A stretch of 64,000 nucleotides of DNA from Prostheceraeus crozeri (GCA_907163375.1 CAJQUW010009257.1:62001-126000), one strand, 5' to 3'; shown: positions 12,201 to 24,767, counted from the first letter of the stretch. Numbers and translations are program-made. The notes: generated by a model not told the origin, from the letters alone.

Positions 12201-13519
12201 ATCGTTATGAAGATAAGGTCAGTACGGCAGTCGAAAATGATATTCAGTTTAATCATTGATATGATTCTTTTAATGAATTACACTTAGTGCAAAGTGAATT
12301 CATTTCACTAGAAGATTAAATAAGTAATATTCACCGGTGAAATGGTAAGTATTGTCCAAACCGGGTGGCCTTTTTACCCAACGTTATTTTGAACTTTGTT
12401 TGGTTATAAAAGTCGGCACTTTTTTGCATCTGCCTTTTTACCATGATATAATTTGTCTTTTCGAAAGCGATGCTGAAAAGTTCAACGAATATTGTCTGGT
12501 CACTCATGAAGGTCCTGCTCGAGTCTCGAAGGATTAATGGTTTCCGAGGCAAATATGAGATCTTAATGCGCAGTATCTGTACAACCTTCACCAAACGCGC
12601 ATTCGTCAAGGATGCGCTCACATTAAATTTGATCGACTGAAGAATCGCCTCGATCACGTTTTTCTTAACCGCTTATTAATTCACTTTTGAGTTGGGGTTG
12701 GGTGTACTTGGCATATTACGATTTCGGTGAAAATTCGCATATAATTTCATTGTGGAAAACAATAACTATATAACAAATTTTTGGTCTTGATGTCTAACAA
12801 TTACAGATCATGGTAAACAATCATTAAGTCAGGCGAGGGCATATTTTGGTTTCATTTTGTAAGCACCATTAATAGGCTTTTATCCATATAAAAAGTCCTA
12901 AAATAGTGTGAATGTGTGCAATGGTTCATGGTTTTGTACTGTCATTGTCTAAACAGGTTTTTTCCTAAGACTTTTAGTATTTTTTATGCTATCAGTACGG
13001 TGCTAGATGATCACATATATGTTTGTATATACACTAGCTAAGTTTTGCATGTCTCCGTTTTTATAAAAAACGTTTTTAAAAGTCTGATTGAATTTTTATT
13101 TAATCCACTTTCGGATACGCCTTTTTTTCTTTTTAGATTAACATGATTTTTCCATCCAGTCGTTTTTGTACTATTACATGCATGTACTTACAATCCTTAC
13201 GGTGGTTCTTGAAATACATCTTTCGATTAATAGGCCAAAAATTTTTTTTACTGAAGAAAAGTCTACATTGGACTCCTACACTCAATATTTATGTACATGT
13301 GCAGCCATGCAGCCGATTGCTCAAAGATTGTTTTGGCAATACCTTAACAGGCAGGCTTCAATTGAAACAGAGCAGAAAGTCATTCATTCACGTCTCGAGC
13401 AGCGATATAGCAAGATTTTGTGTTTTAGCATTACCGAAATCTGATAAACTTGAACCAGATTCGACTATTGTCCGTATCTTCCCTATATTTCGACCAACCA
13501 CTATCACAGCATTTGTATA
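12201..13519. other. Unassigned AT-rich sequence
   Basis: Open frames near 12331-12657 (minus) and 13143-13520 (plus) show no family similarity. A well-placed but isolated donor gtaagt follows at about 12346. Confidence 0.35.
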
Positions 13520-13865
13520 GATGGACCAATGCGGTCTGTCCTTTTGGGGGCGTTCTGTCGGGGGGTAACCCCCACCACAGAAATAATGTCTGTCACTATG
13601 TTTCCCGTAAACCTGTGGATCCGATGGACTACAAATTGCTGCGTTGGAATTTCGCAGGGCGCCCCTATTGTTGCAACCAGGACTACTTTTGTTGGGGGGG
13701 GGGCACCACATCTCTATATGGCGCCCAGCGGGCCACATCCCACCATTTCTAACCCGGCCAGACGTTCGGTTCCGTAGGCCTCACATCGGGTACTAATCAC
13801 TTTTTGGGGTCAAACCTTGGGGCGCTTTTCGTAACTCAAACACCCCCTGGCTGCCCGCTCTAATA
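13520..13865. other. GC-rich island with G/C runs, origin unknown
   Basis: Composition changes abruptly: runs of C and G (cgggggg, aaccccc, a run of ten G at about 13694-13703) and CpG-rich text against AT-rich flanks. Several frames on both strands are open at once, as expected in GC-rich non-coding DNA. I see no terminal repeats or protein motif. It may be an inserted fragment of another element or a CpG-island-like stretch. Confidence 0.6.
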
Positions 13866-14200
13866 GTTTTTTTTGACAATAATTATCTTTTTTCATGGAT
13901 GGTCGTTGTTCCAGGGGAGTACATTGATGCTTTGGATTGAATCACTTCAAGTGGGACGGTGACGGCGAAGTGATATCTACTCGAGTAAGTTATTCCGGGC
14001 TAAATTAATGCTAAAAAAGCATTAGGAATCGATGTAATATAGGTAGTTATTTTATGGGCACCTATGATTTTATTTTTCTTTGATAGTTCTGCATTTATGT
14101 GTCTCAATAATTAATAAAAAACAGAGCTGAACGTTTGCGCTTTCCTCCTCCAATACATAGTTTTCATTGATTCTGTTTGTTCGATTTTCGATTTTTGCAG
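13866..14200. other. Unassigned; small possible exon at 13952-13984
   Basis: The peptide WDGDGEVISTR ends exactly at a consensus donor gtaagt (13985). Upstream, GEYIDALD lies in a neighbouring frame, which a one-base error would join. The phase does not fit the terminal exon at 14201, so I do not call it as an exon. Confidence 0.25.
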
Positions 14201-14364
14201 ATCATATCTTCAATGAGATTACCCCACTTATATCTATGAGTAAGGTGATTATTATGAAGAGTGCTTCATCAGACGATAGTGAATCTGGATATGGCAGATG
14301 GAAAGCTCTGACAACAAATTCATCATCATCAGATTCCAATGATCCAGAAGGAGACGAATGCTAG
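14201..14364 (+). CDS. Candidate terminal exon, acidic Ser-rich C-terminus
   Basis: Acceptor cgatttttgcag, then an open frame in which the first two bases complete a split codon, ending at TAG 14362-14364. The peptide goes from DHIFNEITPLISMSK to KSASSDDSESGYGRWKALT and then a Ser/Asp/Glu tail (NSSSSDSNDPEGDEC). Acidic serine clusters of this kind are typical casein-kinase-2-type tails of nuclear proteins. The entry phase fits the exon ending at 2880. Family unknown. Confidence 0.42.
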
Positions 14365-15756
14365 ATGTGGCGACATATATAACGTTGGGACTGGAGTCTA
14401 GTAATATATTTCCCGTTTTGGAGGAAATTTCGATTCCATGCTTGTAGTCTCAGCGGCCTTACTTGTGTGGTGGTGGGAAAAGAACATATTCAAAAGTTGC
14501 TTTGAAATTGTAATAATATGTTACACAACTGGATGGTAAGCTGAAGTCGTTTCAGATATATGTACCAGGTAGTTGTAGCTTTTTGATAATGCACTAAGAA
14601 ATGACTGGAAGGGCTTATTGCGGTACCACCGCTAGTGTGTAAGCTTACAAGAATTATAAGCACCAGGTATCATACCAATCTTGTTAAATTGGTATATGTT
14701 TTAAATATGATTAAATGGAGGGCCTATGTTTCCCTAGTAGGCCATCACTTTCCTTGGCAAATACTCAAAAATGCAGTTTATAAATTTACTCATAAAAATT
14801 CTGTTTATTTAGCATGATAACGGGTAATTCCAGTACATATAAATCAAGTACATGATAAAGCACTAGATCCCATTTTCGAAAAGGTCAATAGTGTCAACCT
14901 CAGACCTCCAATTTTCATGAAGTCCGCTCTTATCTGTATTTTACAGGTAGGACAACATCTACTACGGCAGCCCGTGCTACAGAGCTAGATGATATTCTAC
15001 ACTGCGCACGGTAACGAAATCTTCATCTGAGCGTTACGACACTTTCGTACCTTAGTAGGGAGAAGTCACACATTGTTTCAATGAGTAGTAAATCGGTGAA
15101 TTTTAGTTCACCTTCTGTATTCATAGGATCCTTCAAATTGGGAGACTCAGTGGCGCTACAGAATGTCTCATACCATCACACGAGGCAACTCCAAAATATT
15201 GTTCATGATTTTACAGGTATTTATAGGCGTTGATGATCATTTCAAAATAACTTTTCAAAAATGTTTTCTTATAGCTTTTACTTAGTGGAGAAAACGCCTT
15301 ATGAATCATTAGTAAATACTCAACGAAGTCCGAAATCAACCACCACAATAACGTTGAAAAACAATCTCCAAGAACTAATAGACCGAAAGGAAATATTGTT
15401 TGGCGTGAAGATAAAATGGACAATTCTCGATTATTGTTAAGTTAAGCACAAGTCAGCCCAATTGATAGTCATATTACTGGTACTAAGGGTCGACACTGCA
15501 TTTGTCCGCAACTCCGCAAATAAATTAAGGAAAATACAGAACCTATTTTGTAGGCTATACTTATTTACACTAACAATGTCTCCGTGGCAATATGCTTCTC
15601 ACTTTCTTCAAAAAGGATATAAACATGAAACATCTTCTCACGCAATTTCATAATGTGAACACAACCTTCTTTCTCCAAGTTAACGAAAGAAAATGACGAA
15701 TTCCAAGACAGAGGACATTAGTGTAGGAGCTACCTCTGGGAGCAACAGATGAGTTT
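14365..15756. other. Unassigned sequence
   Basis: No repeat, element or exon I can support. Open frames are short and compositionally ordinary. Confidence 0.35.
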
Positions 15757-16406
15757 ATACCAAGATATCGAGCAATGAAGGTTATGAGGTATGGATGTGT
15801 GTAGATCTAAAATTACTGATTCCGAAAATCAAATTATTTTGTTTGTCCCAATCATTCTCGTTCTGTTTTAAGCCACAATGTTGAAAAATTCCATTGTAAT
15901 CTAATGCAAAATTCAAACAATATAAGGTAAATGTGTGTAAAAGAAAAATTTCGTGCATTTTCCTCTATCAAAGTTTAAGAAAGCGGAGTATCGTCAAAGT
16001 ATAAACCTTCGTATATTATTCAGAGCATTTTCTTTCATATGGAAGCAAAATCAGATTTATTGAGCAAATACTTTTTATCTGACAGTCTTCAGAAAATGAG
16101 CAAACAACATCTTTTGATCATATCTTTCATGTTTTACATATTTGCAGAATACATTTCAGAATGCTTGCTTTGACGATACTCCGCTTTCTTAAACCTTGAT
16201 GGAGGAAAATGCACGACATTTTACTTTTACACCTACCGTAGATATTGATTGAATTTTACCATTGGATTACAATCGAATTTCTTCAACCTTGTCTTAAACA
16301 ATACGAGAACCAGTTGTGACACTTAAGAATGTTGATTTTCGGAAATCAGTGATTTTAGATCTACACCCATACACGTCTAACTTCCTTGCTCGAATCTAGG
16401 TATAGG
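15757..16406. mobile_element. Foldback element with ~240-bp inverted arms
   Basis: The left arm (about 15757-16000) matches the reverse complement of the right arm (about 16167-16406). The outer ends pair ataccaagatatcgagcaa with the inverse of ttgctcgaatctaggtat. Inner landmarks are ttaagaaagcggagtatcgt against its inverse, and attttcctcta against tggaggaaaat. Arms differ by substitutions and small indels, so the element is old. The spacer is about 165 bp and has no coding potential. This looks like a MITE or foldback element; target duplication is not clear. Confidence 0.85.
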
Positions 16407-16474
16407 TATCTAGGCTCTCAGACTAAATAGTGAGGCGTGAATGGCTCGTTACATTTGGGTCATCGGGAATCAAC

Positions 16475-16540
16475 GACGCGACTGTAGCCGTACGACTCGG
16501 TCTCGCTGGTCGTAGTCGTACGGGGGACTGCAGTCGCGTC
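16475..16540. repeat. GC-rich hairpin
   Basis: gacgcgactgtagccgtac pairs with the inverse of gtacgggggactgcagtcgc nearby, giving arms of about 22 bp around a loop of about 20 bp. It is far more GC-rich than its surroundings. Its function is unknown; it may be the stump of a transposon. Confidence 0.7.
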
Positions 16541-17379
16541 AATCGAATTGCACATTAACTCAAATGATCTTGTTAAAGATCACCATTGATCAATATTTAT
16601 TATCGGTTACATATTTTAGTAGTTGTAGTAGCGTGTTTTATTGAAAAATTTTATTTAACAGGCATCATAAATGTAGATTTTGCCATTCATTCATACGAAA
16701 ACAAAAAAGTCATTTTTGTATTTTACAAAATTTTTACGATTTGTGACGTCGCGAATTATGAAAAATTACGATTTTTGTCGTCTCCATTTACGATTTTTGG
16801 AAATTTAAGGGGTTGGACAGACTTTGCGGCATTAGTAGATGTTATTGAAAGTGTTAATCGCAAGAATGGTGTACCTTATCTTAGTTATGCAATTCTAGTC
16901 CCGTATAAAAACAGGCTAAAAAAAGCCGCGATGTATCATTCTATTATATCAACGTCCATCTTCTATCACTATATTTATGTGCCCAGAGTGGGAAAACGAT
17001 GATTCTGAGAGATTAATATGATTTCGAAGCGCGCTAATAATTGCCGCGCTTCGTAAATCGTATCTGAAAACGAATTTGTAGCGGTATCATCTTGATAATA
17101 TGTGCGTGTGGTTGTAGTATTCTAATTATTTTCTGAATCAATAAATGATTGTGCTTCGTGCTTTTGAAGAATATTAATCTTGCTTATTAACTTTATTTAC
17201 AGATTACTGGATTTGTTCAATGCGAGGTTTACCTGGACATCGATCTGTCGCAATATTGAAAAGAAAACTGATTCCGGACTCAATCGCCGTGTATAACCTT
17301 TTCATAACAACGAGAAGCTGAATTCATTTATTTCGACATGAAACGGCAAGTGGAATTGATTATGTATAGGTACCTAAGA
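16541..17379. other. Unassigned; contains a 138-codon open frame
   Basis: The frame 16586-17002 has no recognisable domain, and its first half is AT-driven (Ile/Phe/Tyr/Lys). I do not call it as a gene. Confidence 0.3.
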
Positions 17380-17527
17380 GACTATGAAGAATTATCGAGA
17401 AGTCCTTACTGGAAGGGAAGGTGATATACATCTGTTCGTCGCAGTATTTGAATTCAACTGATCCATTCTACATAACATTATGCATATTTCAACCAGATGG
17501 TGGACCAAATGTACAATTAAAAAAGGG
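17380..17527 (+). CDS. Possible exon, unknown
   Basis: An open frame of about 47 codons (IIEKSLLEGKVIYICSSQ, then FQPDGGPNVQLKKG) ends exactly at a consensus donor gtaagt (17528), leaving two bases. The composition looks coding. A strong acceptor is not obvious (cctaag near 17373). Family unknown. Confidence 0.25.
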
Positions 17528-19389
17528 GTAAGTTTATGGCCAATAACATGCTAACTTTCTCGACTTGGCCGTTGAGTTATTCGCTCCGAGGCCAGAGAAA
17601 CCCTGCTTTAAAATGGTTGGCTATGGGAAGCGAAAAGAAAAAGCCCTGAATGGTCTAGTAACTTCAGCAACTTACTTGAGTGCAGTTGTTTGAATGAACG
17701 CAATGGATTTATGCATCGGTGCTGTGAAGCTCAATTGGTCATTATAAAACCTTCACACGGCCTGTTTTCCGACCTGCCAGCAATGGCGAGTGTATTAAAT
17801 CACAACACAATTTTAAAATCGGGGCATTCGGCTGTATTTATTGCCGATTCTCCAGGAGTTTCACTTCCTACTCTGGAAGAGGACATAGGTCGAAAGTACG
17901 TGTGGTATAGAAACAGTTTATTACAGATCAAGACTATTTGACTTATGTTGAACTTGCTTTAAGAACCAGACAAACTGTATTTGGTATTAAGGGTACATCT
18001 TTGGTCTCACCGTCCACGTTCAATTCACTTCTCACATACTCTCTAACCCACTGCACTTGCTTTTTGAGAATTGTTCGATAATTGATGATTTCATTCACAA
18101 CGTTATAAATTCTTCATCCGTATCGCAAAAGTTATCTAATCTGGGTCGTCATGTTGATTCTTACGAAAACCTATTCAAGCATTTTCAATTGCCCAGTATG
18201 GTATCAAAACCCCGATCATTGAAAAGATCTGTCATTTTTGGAATGTCGAGATTACATGACGAGTTTGAATGTTCTATTTTAATTTATTCCCGACTATTTT
18301 TAAATCTTTGTTTTAATAAGAATTTTTTCACCACGACAACGAGTACGCTTTTCAGTTTTTGGTTTTTATCAATGCCTGTAAGCTGTGGTTTATTCAAGAG
18401 ATGCCCGTTCTCAAATCTGAAAGAAATCAGATCTTTTTCATGTACTTTCATAGTCGTTTTGGACGTGTTTTTGTATCGGCTATCATAGCTTGTACTATGA
18501 ACTTTCATCTACTACTGCAATCTTCATCTACTCAGGTTAAGAGAGTTTGGAACCCTCCGCCAGTTGTTCAAAATGCTTTTTCATTCGAAGAAGACAATTT
18601 TATAATTTCAAGGTTTATAAACATGGTGTTCGATCTTTGCTCCAACAACTTTGTGAAAAAGAACCATTGATGAAGCATTGTAAATCTTTCTTTATCAGTA
18701 ACTGATTTTTCACAGAAAGCCGGAAATTATTGAAGAGTGTAATCTCTTTAAACATTTGAGGAAGACATGTGGCTTCCACTACAAAAATGGTGGTGTGATA
18801 TATAAAGGAGGTCGTTCCATTCTACTCCAAAGCTTATGGAAAAAATGGTTAGTTTACTTCTATAAAATACAAATGGAAGGACGTAGATTTTCTTCGGGAG
18901 CATTATCAATTTTTTTGAACATGAAATGGCATTTTTGGGACAATCAATTTTCAAGAAACGGAAAATATTGAATTGTTTGAATTTTCGTTCGTGTGAATTG
19001 CCTAATACACCTCAGCCTGTTGTATAGATATTTATGTGGTGAGCAAACAAGTTTTAATTAAATGTAGAAAGGCAACTTTTTGTAAGTTTTAAGGGTCAAT
19101 TCCGGTAGATGCAATGGGTATGTCCGCTTGTGTAGTCTTATGACTTAAACTTCCTGATTCTTACCTTCTGATGCATGCTACAACTATGGACTTGAATTCA
19201 ACTGAGACTGTTCTTATGCATTATTTTTAATGTTAACGAGTAGAAAATAGGAAATATGGCTTGAGTGGCAACTCTGCATATATTATTATTTCTTAATTAA
19301 AAAACCAGTTTTGTCGTGATTGAATTGTGTACTAAAAATAAGGGCCGAAAGTATAGAAAGTCCTATTCTTACCAACATGTGCGAAACAG
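17528..19389. other. Unassigned sequence
   Basis: Open frames at 17690-17941 and 18057-18488 show no domain I recognise. AT-rich, without visible terminal repeats. Confidence 0.3.
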
Positions 19390-19780
19390 TTAAACATTGA
19401 ACAAATGATGTTACGCTACTAATTTCGTCCGTATCGCTTCTTGTCGATACTTGTAAACCAATCTGATAGAACAAAGGTGTTAGCATACAAATAACATAAA
19501 TGTATTTCGAATACCAACATATTAAGGTAATATATATGCTTGTTAGGATTGGAAGCGATATCTAAAAGCAGCTATGTTAAGTTATTATAGTTGTTTGTTA
19601 GAATATCATATTCCTAACAAGCCATATATATTACTAATATTTTGGAATTCGAATAATTTATGTTTATTTGTAAGCTAGACATTTGTTGTTATTATAAGAT
19701 TGATTTACACGTATCGCAAAGTATCGTCAAGAAGCGATGGGACGAAACTAGTCGCGACCATTCTGTTCATTTCATATTAG
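19390..19780. mobile_element. Foldback MITE with ~170-bp arms
   Basis: The sequence reads into its own reverse complement about a centre near 19577. aatatatatgcttgttagga (left) pairs with the inverse of tcctaacaagccatatatat. Further out, cgtatcgcttcttgtcgata pairs with the inverse of tatcgtcaagaagcgatggg, and ctaatttcgtcc with ggacgaaactag. Mismatches and small indels are frequent. No coding capacity. Confidence 0.8.
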
Positions 19781-21099
19781 TAGCATGTATATAATGAATG
19801 TATTTTATGTTATAAAAAGCGATGAAAAATAGGAAACAAATTGAATTGTGTAGTAAGAAATGATAAATTTTGAAGTTAACGAAATTATATGTCTATGATA
19901 TAAACGCAGATACAGAAGTAGTGATATCTTCACAAGATTAGCTGCAAATACCCGCACACGGTGAAAAGTCTCCGGAAAAAAGTAGTACATAATACTTACT
20001 GAAAAGTATGCATTATTTTATATCGTAATATAACAGTTTTCAGACTTCAAATCGTATTCTCCGCAAAAACCGAATCTTTTGAAAAGTTGACACTCAATCG
20101 CTACATTTTTTACTCGTATGTAGTTTTGGACTGCATGTATAATGCTGTGTTTTTTTTATTGTCATGTGGGAACATGCCATTCCTTTTATATTTGCTTTTT
20201 TTGCTAGTTTACATCGTCTTTTAGAAACTTTCAAATTTTGATATTCATGTAACTGCTTTTATTATCCCTATATGCTGTGCTACTTTAAAGTAATTTCTTG
20301 TTACTTGTTGATACATGTTGAAGAGAAATGTCTGTTTTTTCTTATGAATGATTTTCGTTATAGGATAATTAATCGCGCTTTGCATTTTATATACCAGAAT
20401 TGAAATTATTAACAAAAAAGTCAATAAAAATTGCAACTTCTAATCATAAGATAAGACAAGTAAATTGCAATTGATATAACAAATAAACAAGATAGTTGCA
20501 TTTTAATACATGCAATTTTTCTGTTACCTGATTGTAGCGGATTGTAATAAATTGCATCAGAATTACGACAAATCACAAACCACAAAGTTTTTGCTGTCCA
20601 ATAAATTGTAAACTTTCCGGATAACCTTCAACCTATTAATGTCAGTTCCGCATGCTCTTTAAATGTTTGCCCAAAACAATTAGTATTCAGATAGTCACGT
20701 TAGACATGACTTTTAATCTGACCTTAATGAAGTGAGACGGGACTCCGGCGATGAAGTACAAAGTATTTCGAGCAAGACAATGAACGCTGGTGAAGTCGAC
20801 TACAAGTTCATCCACCCTCTATTTCAATAGGGCAACTACTGACCAAGCGACTTCTATACTTCTAGTTTTTTCCCTCACATAATCAATGTAACACAGACAA
20901 TGCACATGATCCGGATTGCATTACGGATAAGGATGTGACGAATGAATCAATACTTTATGCGCTGTATTCGCAGAAGTTGATGACAGTCAATGTTTTCTCA
21001 GGCTTTGCGTTTTGCGGTGGCAACTTTTCAAATGACACTATTCCGTGCTTGTGGATTGGCCACAATTAACATTCTGGAAAGACGCTATAACAAATGGGG
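19781..21099. other. Unassigned AT-rich sequence
   Basis: Nothing recognised apart from repeated tgcaatt words at 20430-20570. Confidence 0.3.
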
Positions 21100-21216
21100 G
21101 GACACCAAAAATAAAAAAAAAAAAACTACAGCAAAAAAAAAAAAAATACCAAAAAAAAAAAAAAACAAAAATATAATAAAAAAAAAAAAAAATAAAAAAA
21201 AAAAAAAATAAAAAAC
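21100..21216 (+). repeat. A-rich low-complexity tract
   Basis: Runs of 13-17 A interrupted by single T, C or G. It could be the degraded poly(A) tail of a retrocopy, but no retrocopy body is recognised upstream. Confidence 0.9.
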
Positions 21217-22394
21217 AAGATGTACGTTCCATGTTGCTTGTCTTAACCATTCTAAATGCCGGAACTATTTTCAAAAGTTTAGTTTTTTTCTATTGTAATT
21301 TCCTGGCGATCCAGCCCATCTCATGAGATTTACTATGACGCCCCATCAGAATCGCGCTGATCCAATGGTTCATTTTAGTCACCCTCTTTCGCCGTTCTGA
21401 GGTTGACCCTAAAGCTTCAAGTGTAAACTGTCCTGTAATAATATGCCATTACATTTTTAGAGGTTCCTGCAATTCCTATTAAGGATATTTTGACTTTATC
21501 GATGGGAAGGGTGCGGTTGGGAGGGAGTTCGTTATATTAAGTTGGGCTGCTTGGTGGTGTGGTTGTCTTACTACGTTGTATCAATCATTTTCACAACACT
21601 ACTATCGATTATCTATTTGTTTCTCCTTTTGCTAAACATTTCAGAAGATCTTGTATGCACCCTTCTTGATGGAATACGAGCGAACAGCAAGACGCATTAT
21701 CGTACATCACATGCGTGCTTCTACCTCTATTTGATGCAGCAAGAATAGAGCCTTCAAAGAAGTGGTTCAATATCTTTAATGTTATGACTTTTTGCAGATT
21801 GAGAAGGCAGACGAGAAGGAAGACAATTTTCTACACCTTAATCAGTCGCACCAGTTTGCATGTCTTGCAAAACCAATGTTGCAAGTAGCAATTTGGTTCC
21901 CTTACAAATAGAAATGATTATTTTATGTCGGTCATTTTGTCATAAAGCAGTTAGCAAATGTCTATTAAGTAATGTTCGATTCACCATTGGTATGCGGGCA
22001 CGGAAAGGACGAATGTAGCCTTGCACAACTGAGGCCGAAACCATATTAGGCACACTATCACCATTCTTAATGAAAGTGATGTTTACAACCAATTCTATCC
22101 CACGATGGGCGCAATTGAAATGTTGGTCTACTCTTTTTTCAAGTACACGTAATATGATAATCTTCATTAAAGTCGAGGTAATCTACCTCGACCTATTGAT
22201 AAAACGCCGACTTGATACCTTGTCTGACGTAATTTCGCAGGAAAAACTGACAGTTAGTCATTGTGTGGGTGCCATCCGAGAACAATTTAGCAGATTGTTT
22301 GACACTGTATCGAAAGGAAAAATGGATAAAGTATGAGACTCTTTCCGAGGAAAGGACTTTGATTAGGAGCGACCAGCGTCTGGAAATGAATCCA
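21217..22394. other. Unassigned; short hairpin at 22172-22192
   Basis: gtcgaggta-atc-tacctcgac forms a perfect 9-bp stem. The remainder before the integrase may be decayed retroelement, but I see no diagnostic motif. Confidence 0.35.
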
Positions 22395-23486
22395 CCGTTT
22401 TTATAAGATCAAAGCTGTTCATGATCCGTTGACAACCACTTTGGGGTTGATAGAACATTAGACCTAGCTCGGGAATCGCTAACCTGAGGATAATGTATCG
22501 AGGAAACTTGTCAAGAAAGTAGTATCTCGTTGTGATCGTTGCGCTAAGGTTGATCCATCAAGTCAGGTTCGTTATCCACACGGAACAATTTCCAATCCCG
22601 ACGTTTGGAATCAGATAGCGATTGACGAAAAAACTTACTTATCTGTGATAGATACATGCTCTCGTTTCACAATATGGCGTAGGCTACGTAATGAAAGTGC
22701 TAGTGAAATTGCTCAGCAGCTGCTTCAATTATTTTCTGAGTTTTGACCTCCGTCCGCCATCATATCTGATAATGGGACTGTCTTTAGGAGCAGAGAGTTT
22801 GCTCATCTCCTTTCAGAATGGGATATCACACATACATTTGATCTGTGCGTATCGGCCACAAGGCAAAGCAGCTTGTGAGAGAATGCATCGCTCTGTAAAG
22901 CGCTGTGCAAAACGGGCTAATCCCACAATAGAAGAAGCTGTACTTGTAAATAACAGTCGGGACGGCGGGAAGGCTAGTCCTTACGAGTTTATGTTTTGTG
23001 CGAAATCCCGTAAACCAGGTATAAGTGGTACTAGATCTTACGTTGGAAAACCTTACTTGTTGTCGAGCAATCAGAACTTAGATTATCTCTCCACTTATAA
23101 ACAAAGAATCCTTTCGTTGTTGCCCGAGTAAAGTATACTTGCGTACACGTGATGGACGATATAATAGCGAATGGAGTGGACCTCACACTGTAACTAGCAT
23201 TAGATCGAATGTCGGAGTAGTGATTGATGATGATGAAGTTACTCGACATACGAGTATTTCTCATCTTAGAAGGGTGCCTGGTAATGATGAACTAGAATGC
23301 TCTGAGCACGATTCCTGCATGTCTGACGAAGATGATAATGGTGAGGAAACGTCAGGCGTTGTTGGTGAGACTGAACGTGTGTTGCGTCGCAGTTGTCGAG
23401 TGCGTCGTGAACACAGATTTAGAGAGGAACAGATGAACTGCTTTCCGCAATTCACGCTGAAGCCCGCCAATCGGTGTTTACTTTGA
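22395..23486 (+). pseudogene. Ty3/gypsy-like integrase remnant
   Basis: The order of motifs is that of an LTR-retrotransposon integrase. A partial HHCC zinc finger comes first (HFGVDRTLDLARES near 22441, then VSRCDRCAKV near 22525). The core follows, with the first Asp in WNQIAIDEKTYLSVIDTCSR, the second in PSAIISDNGTVFRS and the Glu in PQGKAACERMHRS. A C-terminal part is at 23139-23486 (GRYNSEWSGPHTVTSIRSN, HTSISHLRRVPG) with a Ser/Arg tail. A TGA at about 22744, a frame change near 22840 and a stop near 23130 break it. No LTR is joined directly downstream. Confidence 0.88.
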
Positions 23487-23765
23487 TGACAATTTGCGAT
23501 AGACAGGCAAGAAATGTGTTGACCAGATGGGATGGCTATCGCGTTGAGGCGACAACATCTCACGTTTTTGACAATTTGATGATTATGCTCATGTGTATGA
23601 CATATATGTGTGCTAAGTCCATTTTGTGATAAATTGATGTCGACATCATTCAACAGCAATTCTGTAGGGCTGCTTAACAAGAATTTTGATTTAATTAAAT
23701 GATAAGTCGTCACAGGTGTACACTTCATATCGTAATAAGTGGGCTGTCCTTAAACTGAAATTGGA

Positions 23766-24767
23766 ATGGTTGATTTTGATGGAAGCAAGGAGACAACAGA
23801 GTTTTTGCGTATAATAGACGAACTTTTCGATCGATTAAATAGTCGAAATCCGCACCAAAAAGGCATCAAATCTCCATTATCTATCTCCATTATCTCCATA
23901 ATCAAACAACTGACACTACATCTCCTCAATGACTGCAACTCTTCTTATTTTTTAACCTACTCTACTTCTCAAGACCATCTAGAAATCTTTTTCAGCAAAG
24001 TGCGGCAACGTGGTGGTTTTAACAACAATCCATCTGTGACTCAATTTAGGAGTGCTTTTAAAACTATATTAATGAATGATATGATAACGCCATCAGTGAA
24101 TGCGAACATTTTGACCGAGGATTCTTCAAATTTCGAATTCAATTTTCGATGTAGGAAACCCACGATAACAGAAGCTGTAAATATGTCCAACAACATCACC
24201 ACCGACGATGAAAACACGGAATTCCTTTATTCGTTTTGGATGATGGATTTGCATAAAATGGATGATGACTGGCGACTCAATGTATTATATTACGTTGCAG
24301 GTTTTGTAAGCAACAGCATCAAAGAACGAGTTGCGTGCTGTGTATGTCGAGCGGCTTTATTTTCCGATTCAGTACATTTCCCATACGCAAAGTTTTTTGT
24401 AGGAGGCAGCGAGGTGGTCTGATGTCACATAGTTTTAGTGTATTTACTATAATTAAAGTGGGCTGAAGTTGCTTTCAGATCATTGTTTCCTGGAGTATGG
24501 AATGCCTCCACTCTCCCTACAGGATGCAATTTGGACATTAAAGTGGAGCATTTTGTCCTGAACAAGATCAACGTTGATACTGTATTCCCAGAGCTGACAG
24601 ACCATTATTTTGATAATGATGCCTTAAGAAACAATCACCTAACGTCCCTGGTAAGAATAATTGCTTTCCGATTCATTCGACTTCGATTGTTAAAGTATGG
24701 AAAAATATATTTTGAAAGAAACATATTTTCAACAGATGTCCGGTCGAGGCAGCAGGCTACAAGTTGA
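23766..24767 (+). pseudogene. P-element/THAP9-like transposase, C-terminal part
   Basis: GSKETTEFLRIIDELFD, LNSRNPHQKGIKSPL and SQDHLEIFFSKVRQRGGFNN are hallmark blocks of the P-element transposase C-terminal region shared with THAP9. YYVAGFVSNSIKERVACCVC follows, then after frame changes around 24400-24490 come KVEHFVLNKI and LRNNHLTSLVRIIAFRFIRL. The THAP DNA-binding domain and the N-terminal catalytic part are absent, so this is a 5'-truncated, frame-broken fragment. It lies between two oppositely oriented gypsy-like pieces. Confidence 0.88.

Noticed and set aside
12500..12545. tcatgaaggtcctgctcgag resembling a PLE tail or hammerhead
   Set aside because: Core bases and GAAA are missing and no PLE protein lies nearby.
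13388..13777. Overlapping frames in the GC-rich island
   Set aside because: Open on both strands and in several frames at once; a composition effect.
16586..17002. 138-codon frame
   Set aside because: AT-driven composition, no domain, no splice or promoter context.
23261..23728. 155-codon frame antisense to the integrase end
   Set aside because: Shadow of the integrase C-terminus; no motif of its own.
24420..24482. Intron inside the P-like transposase
   Set aside because: Coding remnants continue through the gap in shifted frames, so indels explain it better.
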